Shown piece by piece: positions 1-8,497 of a stretch of 64,000 bases of DNA. This DNA comes from Anatilimnocola aggregata (GTDB taxonomy: Bacteria > Planctomycetota > Planctomycetia > Pirellulales > Pirellulaceae). The DNA lies in assembly GCF_007747655.1 (NCBI RefSeq), contig NZ_CP036274.1, positions 7,006,001-7,070,000 on the forward strand, written 5' to 3'. Under the pieces are notes generated by a model. It was not told where the DNA came from. It was given only the letters and a program-made list of their open reading frames with translations, and made no database searches. The position numbers and the translations under genes were made by a program. Each line of letters opens with the position of its first letter. Position 1 is the first letter of the stretch.

Positions 1-540
1 CAGCGCGTTCGCGTTGGCCGGGGGAGTGGGAATCCACTCTCCAACGTCACTGCCGGGCGTGTAAGGGATTGCCGCCGTGGCAGAGCCATCACCATTCCGC
101 AGAGCCAAGATATCTTGGGCCACTTGCCGACCCAGATTCACGCCGGCCGTTTCGTTGGGACCATCGGGAACTTGTTGCAGCGTCAAATCGCGAAAGTTAT
201 TAAAAGTGGTGACTTGGGCAGGAAAGATCGCAGTCAGCACTTCGTGCGCAGCTGCGATAACTGCTGCCTCGCGCGAAGCCGTCGCGGACACTTCCAACTG
301 CACCTTGTACGGCGTATGCGTCCGATCGATCGAGTTCACCGCGTCGAAAATGGCGACGTGCAAAATGGCCAGTGCTCGTGAAGCCACCGGCGGCGATGTC
401 GCAGCTAACCTGATCGCATCAAGGGCCACCCCGTTCCATTCCGAAACCACATCCCCCGCCATCACTTCCCGCGCGTCGAGTTGCTCGAACGACAATCGGC
501 GTGGAACTCGGCAATAAAACGACTTACGGCGGGAAATCAT
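1..540 (-). CDS. Vanadium-dependent haloperoxidase-like protein (N-terminal part, runs off the window)
   Basis: The reading frame is open from an ATG at 540 to the window edge, so only the first 180 residues are visible. Residues 10-25 contain RRLSFEQLDAREVMAGD, which resembles the LExR motif found at the start of many planctomycete exported proteins. Further on, LHVAIFDAVNSID and later DILALRNGDGS and WIPTPPANANAL match the first helices of the vanadium chloroperoxidase/PAP2 superfamily as found in secreted bacterial proteins. The vanadate-binding His/Arg/Lys residues lie in the missing C-terminal part, so activity cannot be judged. It is probably an exported metal-dependent haloperoxidase or acid phosphatase-like protein. 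The family call rests on the N-terminal signature only. Confidence 0.75.
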   Translation of the reverse strand, partial: MISRRKSFYCRVPRRLSFEQLDAREVMAGDVVSEWNGVALDAIRLAATSPPVASRALAILHVAIFDAVNSIDRTHTPYKVQLEVSATASREAAVIAAAHEVLTAIFPAQVTTFNNFRDLTLQQVPDGPNETAGVNLGRQVAQDILALRNGDGSATAAIPYTPGSDVGEWIPTPPANANAL

Positions 541-738
541 GATGTTGCTTCATGCTAAGTGAATTGGGTGTCCGTGACGTGAAACATGCTACTTAATCTG
601 CCGGCTCTCACCAACCTCACTATCTTGCCGCGACCGCAACTCCTCAACTTTCCAACTCCTGCTAATCAGATTCGTCTTGCTCGGTAATAGCCGAAAGCTT
701 ACGTTTTCCGCAGCACCCAGTAGCAAGGAGGGGCTGAC

Positions 739-1056
739 ATGAGCATCGGTTCTCTAGGAGCGGTGGGCAGTTTCGCCGCCACAGCTGCGACCCAGCGTGC
801 CGGCGACGCCGAAAAAACGCAAAACGGTACCGCCGAAAAGAGCCGCGTCGATAATGTCGCGGAAATCGCCGAACGGGCAGCTGGCATCGGCGAAATGGAA
901 CAAGATTCCGAAGCGAGCGACCGCGATGCCGACGGCCGCAAATTGTGGGAAGCAAGTCAGCCCAAAAAAGAAGCGGAAGCAACCGCCGAATCCACTCCGC
1001 CCCTCTCCAAAGATCCCACCGGCTCAGCCGGCGGGCAACTCGATCTTTCGGGTTAA
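739..1056 (+). CDS. Small charged hypothetical protein, planctomycete type
   Basis: A 105-residue protein with an excellent ribosome-binding site (AAGGAGG, eight bases before the ATG). The N-terminus MSIGSLGAVGSFAAT is followed by a hydrophilic, Glu/Ala-rich chain with the motif GIGEMEQDSEASDRDADGR near residues 49-67 and a Pro/Ser-rich tail. There is no signal peptide, membrane segment or recognisable enzyme domain. Proteins with a similar start and a DADGR motif appear to recur in planctomycetes, but I know of no assigned function. It stands alone, diverging from the haloperoxidase-like gene. The strong Shine-Dalgarno and the unbroken frame argue that it is real; a second forward frame in the same place is a shadow. 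Confidence 0.7.
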   Translation: MSIGSLGAVGSFAATAATQRAGDAEKTQNGTAEKSRVDNVAEIAERAAGIGEMEQDSEASDRDADGRKLWEASQPKKEAEATAESTPPLSKDPTGSAGGQLDLSG

Positions 1057-1242
1057 GCGAATCCTAAGTGTTGAAAAACCCCTGTAATTCTTCAACACCC
1101 CACTCTTTCGCAACCTGCTTGCAAGTCTTTCACTCTCATCAACTTGCGACGGAATTGCCATTTTCTGCTTCGACCTATTCGTTGATAAATAGCCGACTTT
1201 ATCAACAAGTGATCGGCGCCCGAGTCACCGCCAAGCTTAGCC

Positions 1243-1710
1243 CTACTTCACCCCCGCCTGCTTTAGCACTTCTTTAAACTCGGCCGCGCTCACCGGTTGC
1301 ACCGACAATCGCGATCCTTTGCGGAGCAGTTCCATCTTCTGCAGTGCCGCGACCGTGCGCAAGTGATCGAGCCCAAGGGGCTGAGCGAAGATGCGATCGA
1401 GTTGGATATCGACCATGTACCAAATCGGGTTCTCGGCGGTGCTCTTCGGATCCCAGTGATGGTCGTGCTCGTCGAGCGCCGTCCCATCGGGATAGCCCTC
1501 CTTCACCACGCGAGCAGTGCCGACGATGGCCGGCGGATTCGCATTGCTGTGATAGAACAGCACTCGATCTCCCGTCTTCATCTCGTCGCGCAGAAAGTTG
1601 CGAGCCTGATAATTGCGCACGCCGCTCCAGCAGGTCGTCTTGTTCGGCGAGTTCTGCAATTCTTGAATCGAAAACGATTCGGGCTCGGTCTTCAGCAGCC
1701 AATATTTCAT
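1243..1710 (-). CDS. EVE domain-containing protein
   Basis: A 155-residue protein that is one EVE (PUA-like) domain throughout. Visible family features are WLLKTEPESFS at the start, CWSGVRNYQARNFLRDEM around residues 27-44, the strand GDRVLFYHSNANPPAIVG around 48-65, and the WYMVDIQLDRIF stretch near residue 100. EVE domains of the human THYN1 type bind modified bases in nucleic acids; the bacterial proteins are usually stand-alone and their physiological ligand is not well established. Length and order match stand-alone EVE proteins. The ATG at 1710 is the natural start. Neighbours give no functional hint. Confidence 0.9.
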   Translation of the reverse strand: MKYWLLKTEPESFSIQELQNSPNKTTCWSGVRNYQARNFLRDEMKTGDRVLFYHSNANPPAIVGTARVVKEGYPDGTALDEHDHHWDPKSTAENPIWYMVDIQLDRIFAQPLGLDHLRTVAALQKMELLRKGSRLSVQPVSAAEFKEVLKQAGVK

Positions 1711-1797
1711 AGATTTAGGCGAATCAGAGGTGTTAGATTATGTTGCGGTCAGTCGGTGCTGCGCAAGTGAAGAGGTTGCTTAATCGGGAGTATAAAC

Positions 1798-1920
1798 ATG
1801 TTGGCAGTCTTCGGAATTGGCTTTTTCGAACTGCTAATCCTCGGCGCAATCGCTTCGATGATGCTGCTCGGCACAGCCGCAGTTCTCATCGTCTTGCTAG
1901 GCAACAAGCGCCGTCAATAA
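1798..1920 (+). CDS. Tiny single-pass membrane protein (40 aa)
   Basis: The ATG at 1798 is preceded by GGGAG seven bases upstream. The frame encodes 40 residues: MLAVFGIGFFELLILGAI, then a hydrophobic stretch to LLGNKRRQ and a TAA stop. Nearly the whole chain is hydrophobic and it ends in a positive cluster, as expected for a single membrane helix with a cytoplasmic basic tail. The FGIGFFELLIL start resembles the first helix of TatA-like proteins, but the amphipathic helix of TatA is absent. It is followed closely by a second tiny membrane protein. Function unknown. Confidence 0.55.
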   Translation: MLAVFGIGFFELLILGAIASMMLLGTAAVLIVLLGNKRRQ

Positions 1921-1966
1921 ACCCCATTCGGCTACGTATGGCACACATTTTAGACAACACTCCACC

Positions 1967-2101
1967 ATGCAAGCGACTCCCGTGATGTCCTTCGGTCTAA
2001 TCGCCATCGTCGCCCTCGGGCTACTACTCCTCGTGGGTCTGATCATCGTTGTCGCTGTCGTCGCAGCCTCATCGGGGCGCAAAGATCGTCGCGACGACTA
2101 A
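1967..2101 (+). CDS. Tiny single-pass membrane protein (44 aa)
   Basis: Starts at ATG 1967 (or at the internal ATG 1985) and ends at TAA 2099-2101. A short start is followed by one hydrophobic helix (residues 8-32) and a charged tail, SSGRKDRRDD. It lies 46 bases after another tiny membrane protein and has the same layout (helix, then basic tail), so the two may be paired or derived from each other. No ribosome-binding site stands out, which lowers confidence. Function unknown. Confidence 0.45.
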   Translation: MQATPVMSFGLIAIVALGLLLLVGLIIVVAVVAASSGRKDRRDD

Positions 2102-2125
2102 TCGCAACCCGGGTCACCTGGCGGC

Positions 2126-2680
2126 CTATTTCGTCAGCACAAAAGCCATGACGTAAAAGAACCAGCCCGTGACCGCGGTCATCACCATGCCGCCAGTGGC
2201 AATCATGCCCCAACGGCGATGCCAGACGGAATGTGGTCCTGGCAGTGGCGGGCTGGGAAAGTTCCGCAGTGCGCGGACAATCACCACGATCCAGAGCACC
2301 AGCGTCGGAATTGCGAACGATAAGTGCACGAGCAGACTGATACCCACCGGGCACGACCATTTGCGCGCCGCATCAAAATAAGGAGAGGGCGCGGCCAGGG
2401 CTTCCCAGTCGGTGAACAGCTGCATGTCGATTTCGAAGGCACCCACCGCCAGCAGCAGCACCGTGCCGAGCACGATCTGAAGCTGTTTGTGCAACTGGTA
2501 GCGCTGGCGATATTTCACCAGGTACACGCTCCACAGCAGCACTGGAACGACGAGGAACATCGCCAGAAAGACAACATCGAGCATCAGGGAGCCGCGCGAG
2601 CCCGGAATAAATCCCGTGTGAGGCGCAGTCGCTGGGGTTGCTGCCGGCAGGGTAGCTTGGGCGACTAGGAACAGCTCCAC
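2126..2680 (-). CDS. DUF420-like four-helix membrane protein
   Basis: Encodes about 184 residues with four strongly hydrophobic segments, near residues 33-52, 65-82, 110-135 and 155-180. The pattern YQLHKQLQIVLGTVLL, then FEIDM, then HLSFAIPTLVLWIVVI and HRRWGMIATGGM corresponds to DUF420 proteins, membrane proteins often found near respiratory oxidase genes. The conserved His residues in helices 2-4 are present. I chose the GTG at 2680 because GGAGGTAA sits eight bases upstream; an in-frame ATG 27 bases further upstream has no such site. No oxidase genes lie nearby, so a role in respiration is inference from the family. Confidence 0.7.
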   Translation of the reverse strand: MELFLVAQATLPAATPATAPHTGFIPGSRGSLMLDVVFLAMFLVVPVLLWSVYLVKYRQRYQLHKQLQIVLGTVLLLAVGAFEIDMQLFTDWEALAAPSPYFDAARKWSCPVGISLLVHLSFAIPTLVLWIVVIVRALRNFPSPPLPGPHSVWHRRWGMIATGGMVMTAVTGWFFYVMAFVLTK

Positions 2681-2893
2681 TCTTGTTACCTCCGTAGTTG
2701 ATGGCATTTGGGCACCGTTGCTGGCAGATTGTATCAGGAACCAATTTTGCCACGAATGGCAAGCCAAGTCGCATTAACGCCATACTGCATCTTCTCGCTG
2801 GCTGGAAAAAACTTGAGGCAGGCCTGGCCCACTGATATGTTGCACCGGCCGCGGAATGTTTCCATGCCTCACCTCCCTCCTAAGGATCCTGCC

Positions 2894-3481
2894 ATGAAAC
2901 GACACTTGCTCGCCGCACTTTTTGCCGCTGCCACGTTCGGCATCTGCACGGCAGAGGACGCCGCTCCGAAGTCGACGAAAGCTGCCCCTGCGAAGGAGAA
3001 GAAGGTCGATATCGGCACGCAGGCTCCCGCCTTTAAGATCAAAGATGCTGCGGGCAAAGAGATTGAACTGTCGGCTCTGACCGCCAAGGGACCGGTGCTC
3101 GTCCGTCTCACTTGCGGCTGCTCGGGCTGCGACAAAGAGTTGGCCTACTTTCAAGAAATCAACGAAGCCTACAAATCCCAAGGGCTGACAAGTTTGCTCG
3201 TATTCCGCGAACCGGACGAAAAGGTCGCCAAGTACGCTGCCGAGAAGAAGCTCGACATGCTCTATGCGGTCGACTCGAAGGGTACCGCCTGGGAAGCCTT
3301 CGAAACCAAGGCCATGCCCACCAACTTCCTGATCGAAAAGGGTGGCAAGATCATCTCGATCGCCGCCGGCTGCGAACCGAATGGCCTGATTGCCAACATC
3401 GTCTCGAAGAAAGCCGCCAAGGCCATTGGCGTTGAAGCGGTCAGCGTGGGTAAAGACGCGAAAAAGGTCGAGAAGAAGTAA
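2894..3481 (+). CDS. Secreted thioredoxin-fold (TlpA/AhpC-like) protein
   Basis: A 195-residue protein with an N-terminal signal peptide (MKRHLLAALFAAATFGICTA) and a Lys/Ala-rich linker to about residue 38. A redoxin-type domain follows: GTQAPAFKIKDAAGKEIEL opens the fold, the redox site is the cluster CGCSGC (Cys74, Cys76, Cys79), and the cis-proline loop is MPTNFLI (Pro142). Such proteins act outside the cytoplasm as thiol-disulfide reductases or peroxiredoxin-like enzymes. The three-cysteine C-x-C-x-x-C arrangement is less usual than a plain CxxC. AAGGATCC precedes the chosen ATG; an upstream in-frame start would add 62 residues ahead of the signal peptide and is unlikely. The gene stands alone. 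Confidence 0.85.
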   Translation: MKRHLLAALFAAATFGICTAEDAAPKSTKAAPAKEKKVDIGTQAPAFKIKDAAGKEIELSALTAKGPVLVRLTCGCSGCDKELAYFQEINEAYKSQGLTSLLVFREPDEKVAKYAAEKKLDMLYAVDSKGTAWEAFETKAMPTNFLIEKGGKIISIAAGCEPNGLIANIVSKKAAKAIGVEAVSVGKDAKKVEKK

Positions 3482-3732
3482 GCCCCCGCAGCTGACAACC
3501 CAATCTTCCCCGAGAGAACCCAACCCCGCGCCAATGACTCGCGGGGCGATAACGATCGTCGCTTCCTGACGATTTTACGGGGTTTGCCCGGCGAAACCGC
3601 TTCTTTCCCAGCCCCCCTGACTCATGACAGCAGGTCCGGTTTGCCACTTCGCAGTCCCGGCTTAGAATGAAACCGTCTTCAAGTCGCAACTCGTAGCGAA
3701 CCATTTCGCTCGCTGCTGCGACTCTCAACTTC

Positions 3733-3806
3733 GGGGCTGTAGCTCAATCGGTTAGAGCAGCAAACTCATAATTTGTTGGTTCCCGGTTCAAGTCCGGGCG
3801 GCCCTA
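3733..3806 (+). tRNA. tRNA-Met(CAT), probably elongator
   Basis: A full cloverleaf: 7-bp acceptor (GGGGCTG with CGGCCCT), TA at 8-9, D-arm starting GCTC, anticodon loop CTCATAA giving CAT, T-arm CCCGG/CCGGG with loop TTCAAGT, discriminator A. The G1:U72 pair and ordinary D-arm argue against the initiator. A lysidine-modified tRNA-Ile2 cannot be excluded from sequence alone. Confidence 0.9.
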
Positions 3807-3901
3807 TTTGCGGATGGATGAGACGGTGTTGGATGGCAGGCGGTTTGGGAACGAGTTCCATCGAGTCGGATCGCTCGAGCACTACTTGCTCGAAAACTGT
3901 A

Positions 3902-5470
3902 ATGGAGTTGCTTGCGCGGCGGGCCGCTGAAGGAGCCAGTTCGGGCGGCCTGCTGGTAATCCGCGATCGCGCGGAACTGTATCGCCTGAAATGGGCCGAG
4001 ATTGCTGAACTGGCCTGCGCTGCGGCTGATATTTTAGCCAAGCGAGGGGTTGGTCCTGGCGACCGCGTGACGCTGGCCGCTGGCAATTCGCTGGCGTGGA
4101 TCGTGGCCGATTTCGCGGTGCAGATAATTGGCGCCGTGCTCGTACCGCTGCACACCTCTCTCAGCCCGTCACAATTTGCCTGGCAGATTCAGCACAGTGG
4201 CAGCCTGCTAACCATTGTTGATGAAGCGCTCGCACCTCGGCTGCTCGCAGTAGCCGAAATGCTGAATCCTGCCTGGGAAATGCTAACGCTCGCTGCCACG
4301 TCGAACTTGTGCGCCAGCGGTTCCGTCACTGCAGGGAGACTGCGCTGGCAACGAACACTGGAGACAGTTACTCCCGACTCGCTGACGAGCATCGTCTATA
4401 CCTCGGGCACCAGTGGCGATCCCAAGGGAGTGATGTTGACGCAAGGCAATCTCGCAGCCAACGCATTAGGAATCGTGGCGGGCTTCGGCCGTCAACCAAC
4501 CGACGTCCGGCTGAATGCCCTACCGTTCAGCCATGCTTATGGTCGCATGAGCGATCTGCTGGTCTCGCTGGCCGGGGATACCTGGCTGGCACTCGCGCAG
4601 AGTCGCGAGACCTATGTGCGTGATGCTCAACTCGTGCAGCCGACGCTGATGGTCGCTGTTCCTGCACTTCTCGGTCGCCTGCAGCAAGGTGCGCTAGCGC
4701 AGTTCGGACCGAGCGATCCCGCTGCCATTCAGAAACTGCTCGGTGGCCACGTGCGCGGCTTTATCTCCGGGGGAGCGAGGCTTGAACCGGCGCTGCTTAA
4801 CTACTTTGCCGCCCAGCAAACACCCGTCTATGAAGGATATGGCCTGACCGAAGCTGCGCCGGTTGTCACGCTATCGTCGCCAGCCAGCTACCAAGCGGGA
4901 ACAGTCGGCTGTGCGGTTCCTGGGATCGCACTGAAGACCATCACGGACGGCGAACTGCTGGTGCATGGTCCGAATGTAATGGCCGGCTATTGGCAGGATG
5001 CTGCAGCAACGAGTGAAGTGCTGGCAGGCGGCTGGCTGCATACGGGAGATCTGGCGACTATCGACGGCGAAGGCCTGGTAACGCTTGGCGGTCGCAAGAA
5101 GGAATTCATTGCCTTGGCCACGGGAAAAAAGGTCTGGCCGGCGACGATCGAGTCGCTGTTCGACGCCGATTCGCTGATTCGCCAGATCATGGTGATCGGC
5201 GAAGGAGAACGAAGTCTCGGCGCGCTGGTGGTGCTGAAGAACACAAACGCAGCCGAGCACGATGGGCCCGCGGTTCGGCAACAGGTGCTTGCTCACCTGG
5301 CCGCCCAACTTCAACACCTGGCCGCGCACGAACAGATTCGCCGCGTCTGGTTGTTGCCTAATCCCTGGACCGCAGAGCAGAACGAACTTACTCCCAAGCT
5401 GACGCTACGCCGCCCAGTCATTTTGCAGCGTTATGCCGATTGCGTGCGGCAGATGTTCTGCGACGATTGA
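3902..5470 (+). CDS. AMP-dependent acyl-CoA synthetase/ligase (long-chain acyl-CoA synthetase type)
   Basis: A 522-residue member of the ANL superfamily, which activates a carboxylic acid to an acyl-adenylate and transfers it to CoA. Motifs in order: the P-loop [16 protein letters not shown] (164-179), [13 protein letters not shown] (from about 310), [13 protein letters not shown] with the conserved Asp (around 380-392), [17 protein letters not shown], and the C-terminal catalytic lysine in LTPKL (Lys499). The GRKKE(F)I...GKK(V)WP form is typical of long-chain fatty acyl-CoA synthetases. The frame is open further upstream, but those codons lie inside the tRNA-Met gene, so the ATG at 3902 was chosen. 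It is followed by queC 34 bases later on the same strand, without an obvious metabolic link. Confidence 0.88.
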   Translation: MELLARRAAEGASSGGLLVIRDRAELYRLKWAEIAELACAAADILAKRGVGPGDRVTLAAGNSLAWIVADFAVQIIGAVLVPLHTSLSPSQFAWQIQHSGSLLTIVDEALAPRLLAVAEMLNPAWEMLTLAATSNLCASGSVTAGRLRWQRTLETVTPDSLTSIVYTSGTSGDPKGVMLTQGNLAANALGIVAGFGRQPTDVRLNALPFSHAYGRMSDLLVSLAGDTWLALAQSRETYVRDAQLVQPTLMVAVPALLGRLQQGALAQFGPSDPAAIQKLLGGHVRGFISGGARLEPALLNYFAAQQTPVYEGYGLTEAAPVVTLSSPASYQAGTVGCAVPGIALKTITDGELLVHGPNVMAGYWQDAAATSEVLAGGWLHTGDLATIDGEGLVTLGGRKKEFIALATGKKVWPATIESLFDADSLIRQIMVIGEGERSLGALVVLKNTNAAEHDGPAVRQQVLAHLAAQLQHLAAHEQIRRVWLLPNPWTAEQNELTPKLTLRRPVILQRYADCVRQMFCDD

Positions 5471-5504
5471 ACCTGGGTCCTCCTTCACTTTTTCGAGCCT
5501 TGTC

Positions 5505-6206
5505 ATGCCTGCTCCTAAACCCGTGTGTGTTGTGCTGCTCAGCGGTGGGCTCGATTCCGCCACGGTGCTCGCGATTGCGATTGAGCAAGGTTTCGAGCCA
5601 GCCTGCCTCAGCTTTCGCTACGGCCAGCGGCATGTCATGGAACTCGACGCTGCCCGCGAAATTGCCGTGGCCAGTCATATCGAACGGCAAGCAGTTGTCG
5701 ATATCGACCTGCGGCAGTTCGGCGGGTCGGCGCTCACCAGCGATCTCGCAGTCCCGAAGTCGGCAAGCGTAAGTGAGATTGGCGGGGGAATCCCCATCAC
5801 TTATGTTCCTGCGCGGAACACTATTTTTCTCTCCTACGCGCTTGCCTATGCCGAAACACTGGGAGCAACCGACATCTTCATCGGCGTGAATGCACTCGAC
5901 TACAGCGGCTATCCCGACTGCCGGCCCGAGTACATTGCGGCGTTCGAGCGACTTGCCAATCTAGCGACGAAGGCCGGCGTAGAAGGCGCACAGCGAATGA
6001 AGATTCATGCCCCGCTATTGCAGTTGACGAAGGGGCAGATCATCGCCCGTGGTCTGGCGCTCGGAGTCGACTACAGCTTGACGCGCAGCTGCTACGATCC
6101 GGCACCCGATGGTGCGGCGTGTGGCGAATGCGATTCGTGCCTGCTACGAAAAAAAGGCTTCGCCGAAAATGGCGAAGCCGACCCGATTGTTTATCAAACC
6201 CGGTAA
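5505..6206 (+). CDS. queC: 7-cyano-7-deazaguanine synthase QueC
   Basis: Converts 7-carboxy-7-deazaguanine to preQ0 using ATP and ammonia, a step in queuosine and archaeosine-type tRNA or DNA base modification. The 233-residue length is normal. The PP-loop SGGLDS lies at residues 13-18, followed by [28 protein letters not shown] is a signature of the family. Zinc ligands are a Cys near residue 197 and the CGECDSC cluster (Cys206, 209, 212), followed by LLRKKGF. The start at 5505 places the conserved first strand directly after the Met. The last 20 or so codons overlap a terminator hairpin that serves the opposite strand. No other queuosine genes are in the window. Confidence 0.96.
   Translation: MPAPKPVCVVLLSGGLDSATVLAIAIEQGFEPACLSFRYGQRHVMELDAAREIAVASHIERQAVVDIDLRQFGGSALTSDLAVPKSASVSEIGGGIPITYVPARNTIFLSYALAYAETLGATDIFIGVNALDYSGYPDCRPEYIAAFERLANLATKAGVEGAQRMKIHAPLLQLTKGQIIARGLALGVDYSLTRSCYDPAPDGAACGECDSCLLRKKGFAENGEADPIVYQTR
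6149..6179 (-). terminator. Intrinsic terminator of the PilM-like operon, inside the queC coding sequence
   Basis: Read on the minus strand: a perfect 9-bp stem GGCTTCGCC / GGCGAAGCC with a six-base loop, followed by seven T. It lies 39 bases beyond the stop codon of the last gene of the minus-strand operon, and it is wholly inside the 3' end of queC on the plus strand, where it encodes the residues around [10 protein letters not shown]. Confidence 0.85.
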
Positions 6207-6217
6207 ACGGTCGACGG

Positions 6218-8368
6218 TTATGGCGCGGCGTTGGCGCGCCGATTTCTCGGCTGCCGAGGAGTATTCAGCAGGTCGTCACCCGGTACCGCCGCATCGGGTC
6301 CAAAGACCGCGGGACCGGTCGTCTTCGGCGCTTCGGGCTTGGGAGGTAAGTAGCGGCGGAAGCCCTCGACATCGTCGGCCTCATCCAGCAGTTTCAGGTT
6401 CCCTTGGCCATCGAAGACCAGCATTTCGCACGGCTCTTGAACTCGCGGGTCGGAACGTCGTCCCTCTACCGAAGGAATCTCATTGCCACCGGTGAAGTCA
6501 ACCACGATCGAATCAGTTCGAAACGAATACTTGCCGATGGGGTGAACGAGTAGCTTCGCGGGATGGATCACTTCGACATCTTTATCAAAGTTAAGAATCG
6601 ACCCGCGAAAGACCTCCTTCTCGCCTGGAACATCGACGGCTTTATTCGCATCCCACATCACCGTCAGCAGGTTGGCAAACGGTTGTGTAGTGAAAACAGG
6701 AGGCGTTCCTGGGCGGACGGGATTTCCGGAAGGAGAGGTGGCCTTGCCGGCAAAGTAGCGTGTTAGTTCTGGCAGTTCAACAATGTCGCTCGGTTCGCTG
6801 GGGTCGGATTCCAGCAAGAAAGCGAGGTTGCTGTTGGGACCAGCTTCCTTGGCGCGCACGCGATTAAGCACATTCGGGCTCATCGACTGGATCGACGGGC
6901 GACGATAGGGCACGGTGCGCGTTGGATCCCACCGCGGCGGGACTTCCTTGCTCCACGGATTGTTGGGGTCTTCGACCAGCAGCTTCACACGATAGCGATA
7001 CTTGCGCGAAGGCTGGACCGTGGTATCGGTGAAGCGGAGCAATTTGTACTTGGTCAAGGTCATCATCGGCCCACCAGCACCCGGACCTCCTTCGCCAAAA
7101 CCGTTGGGGCGAAAGCCGGGTTGCATGCCCTGCTGCTGAAATGGCATGCGACCTTCGCCACCCACCCCTGTCATCCCGGGCAGCGGGGCACCGCCGCCAG
7201 CACCCGTCAGATCTTCTTCACTGATTTTTGGCGCGACTGGCATGGCACCTTCGACGCCAGGGAGATTCCCCTCCATACCGTTGCCGGGGCCAGCGGCTGG
7301 CAACTGTGCTGCGGGAATATCGGGATGTACCAGCGCTTCGTAAATTTCGCGCTGCATGAAGGGTGGAACGCGGTTCGTGAGAATTGCCGGATCGACCGCA
7401 TTAGGATTAACCACTTCGTGAGGCGAAGGTGCCCAGCTGTACATCTCCGTCAGCGCCTTGGGAAACGAGAGACTTTCCCACTTGGCTTGGGCGGGGTCTT
7501 GAGCCGGATCGTCCGTTACATCGGCCCGCTCAACGTGAAACAGAATGTAGCGGGGAATATCACGCGCGGGATCGTAATCGAGCGCGTCTTTAAAGGCGGC
7601 TTCGAATTCCTCGAGTTGCTTTTCGAGCGGAACCGCAGCCAAGACGACGACCGCTCGGGCTTCGCGAATTGCCACTTCACCGCTTGGATGAAAGCCCACT
7701 TTGGCTTCCGGTGGCAACACGCTGAGGCCGCGGTTATTCATTCCCATTTCACCCTCGCCGAAACCAGCGGGGATGCCTTCCTGCATTTCGCCTTCCAGCA
7801 ATTCGCCCCCTCGCTTGTTGTTAGGGCGTTTGGTTTTGGGAGCCAACTTATTCACTTTTGGCTGCCGACCTTGCGGATCGTCACCAGCAGCGGGAACTTC
7901 AGTGGCGAGGATTGGGTCGATTTCTCCCATTCTTCCCAAATAGGCGAGCGGACCATGCAGCGGGACGACCTTCACCTTTAGGGCAGGGAAAATGCGAGGG
8001 TCAATTCGCTGACTGGCTTTCGGATAGTCGGGGGTCTTCAGGGGAATGGTCGGACGATACGGGCCCGCATCATTCGGTTGTTGGCCCTGCCTTACGAGGA
8101 GTTGAACTGGGTGCCCGACGACGTCTTGCCCTTCGATCTTGACGATCACTGGCGCGTGAGCTGGATTGTTGATCTCGGTTGTCACTTCGTTGCTGACATT
8201 AATCAGGTCGTGGGGAGTCTTGGCGTTGTCCAAGCTCGTGAGGGATGCTCCCTGATAGACGAACCAAATGACTGCCAACAGCACGATGCCGAGGACAATT
8301 TTCTCGACGTGCAGCAGCAAGATTTGCTGCAGCTTCGCAGTGTCCAAACTAATTTTTGGTGCCTTCAT
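6218..8368 (-). CDS. Large single-pass membrane protein, third gene of the PilM-like operon
   Basis: A 716-residue protein with one N-terminal membrane helix (about residues 21-40) after a short cytoplasmic start (MKAPKISLDTAKLQQ); the rest should be outside the cytoplasm. It contains a Pro/Gln-rich part near residues 105-120, a Gly/Met-rich linker around 375-425, and folded-looking segments such as YKLLRFTDTTVQPSRKYRYRVKLLVEDP. I do not recognise a named domain. Position after a PilM/PilN-like gene and another bitopic protein suggests a counterpart of the periplasmic PilO/PilP part of a type IV pilus alignment complex, but this is inference. AAGGGAG lies nine bases before the ATG. The gene ends just before a strong terminator. 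Confidence 0.7.
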   Translation of the reverse strand: MKAPKISLDTAKLQQILLLHVEKIVLGIVLLAVIWFVYQGASLTSLDNAKTPHDLINVSNEVTTEINNPAHAPVIVKIEGQDVVGHPVQLLVRQGQQPNDAGPYRPTIPLKTPDYPKASQRIDPRIFPALKVKVVPLHGPLAYLGRMGEIDPILATEVPAAGDDPQGRQPKVNKLAPKTKRPNNKRGGELLEGEMQEGIPAGFGEGEMGMNNRGLSVLPPEAKVGFHPSGEVAIREARAVVVLAAVPLEKQLEEFEAAFKDALDYDPARDIPRYILFHVERADVTDDPAQDPAQAKWESLSFPKALTEMYSWAPSPHEVVNPNAVDPAILTNRVPPFMQREIYEALVHPDIPAAQLPAAGPGNGMEGNLPGVEGAMPVAPKISEEDLTGAGGGAPLPGMTGVGGEGRMPFQQQGMQPGFRPNGFGEGGPGAGGPMMTLTKYKLLRFTDTTVQPSRKYRYRVKLLVEDPNNPWSKEVPPRWDPTRTVPYRRPSIQSMSPNVLNRVRAKEAGPNSNLAFLLESDPSEPSDIVELPELTRYFAGKATSPSGNPVRPGTPPVFTTQPFANLLTVMWDANKAVDVPGEKEVFRGSILNFDKDVEVIHPAKLLVHPIGKYSFRTDSIVVDFTGGNEIPSVEGRRSDPRVQEPCEMLVFDGQGNLKLLDEADDVEGFRRYLPPKPEAPKTTGPAVFGPDAAVPGDDLLNTPRQPRNRRANAAP

Positions 8369-8497
8369 GTGACTCGCTCCCTTTACCCCATTCTAACCTG
8401 GCCCCAGGTTGTCCTGCCCGTCGATTAGCTCGTTCTCATTCGCTTCGTATTCGACTTTTTCATTCCCTTAGCCACCGGCGTCGCGTTTACCCGAAAA

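Noticed and set aside
1068..1098. Inverted repeat GTGTTGAA / TTCAACAC after the small charged protein
   Set aside because: The stem is only eight bases with a 15-base loop and no T-tract, so it is not convincing as a terminator.
3528..3548. Hairpin CCCCGCG / CGCGGGG after the thioredoxin-fold gene
   Set aside because: A stable stem, but no T-tract follows; I cannot tell a terminator from chance in GC-rich DNA.
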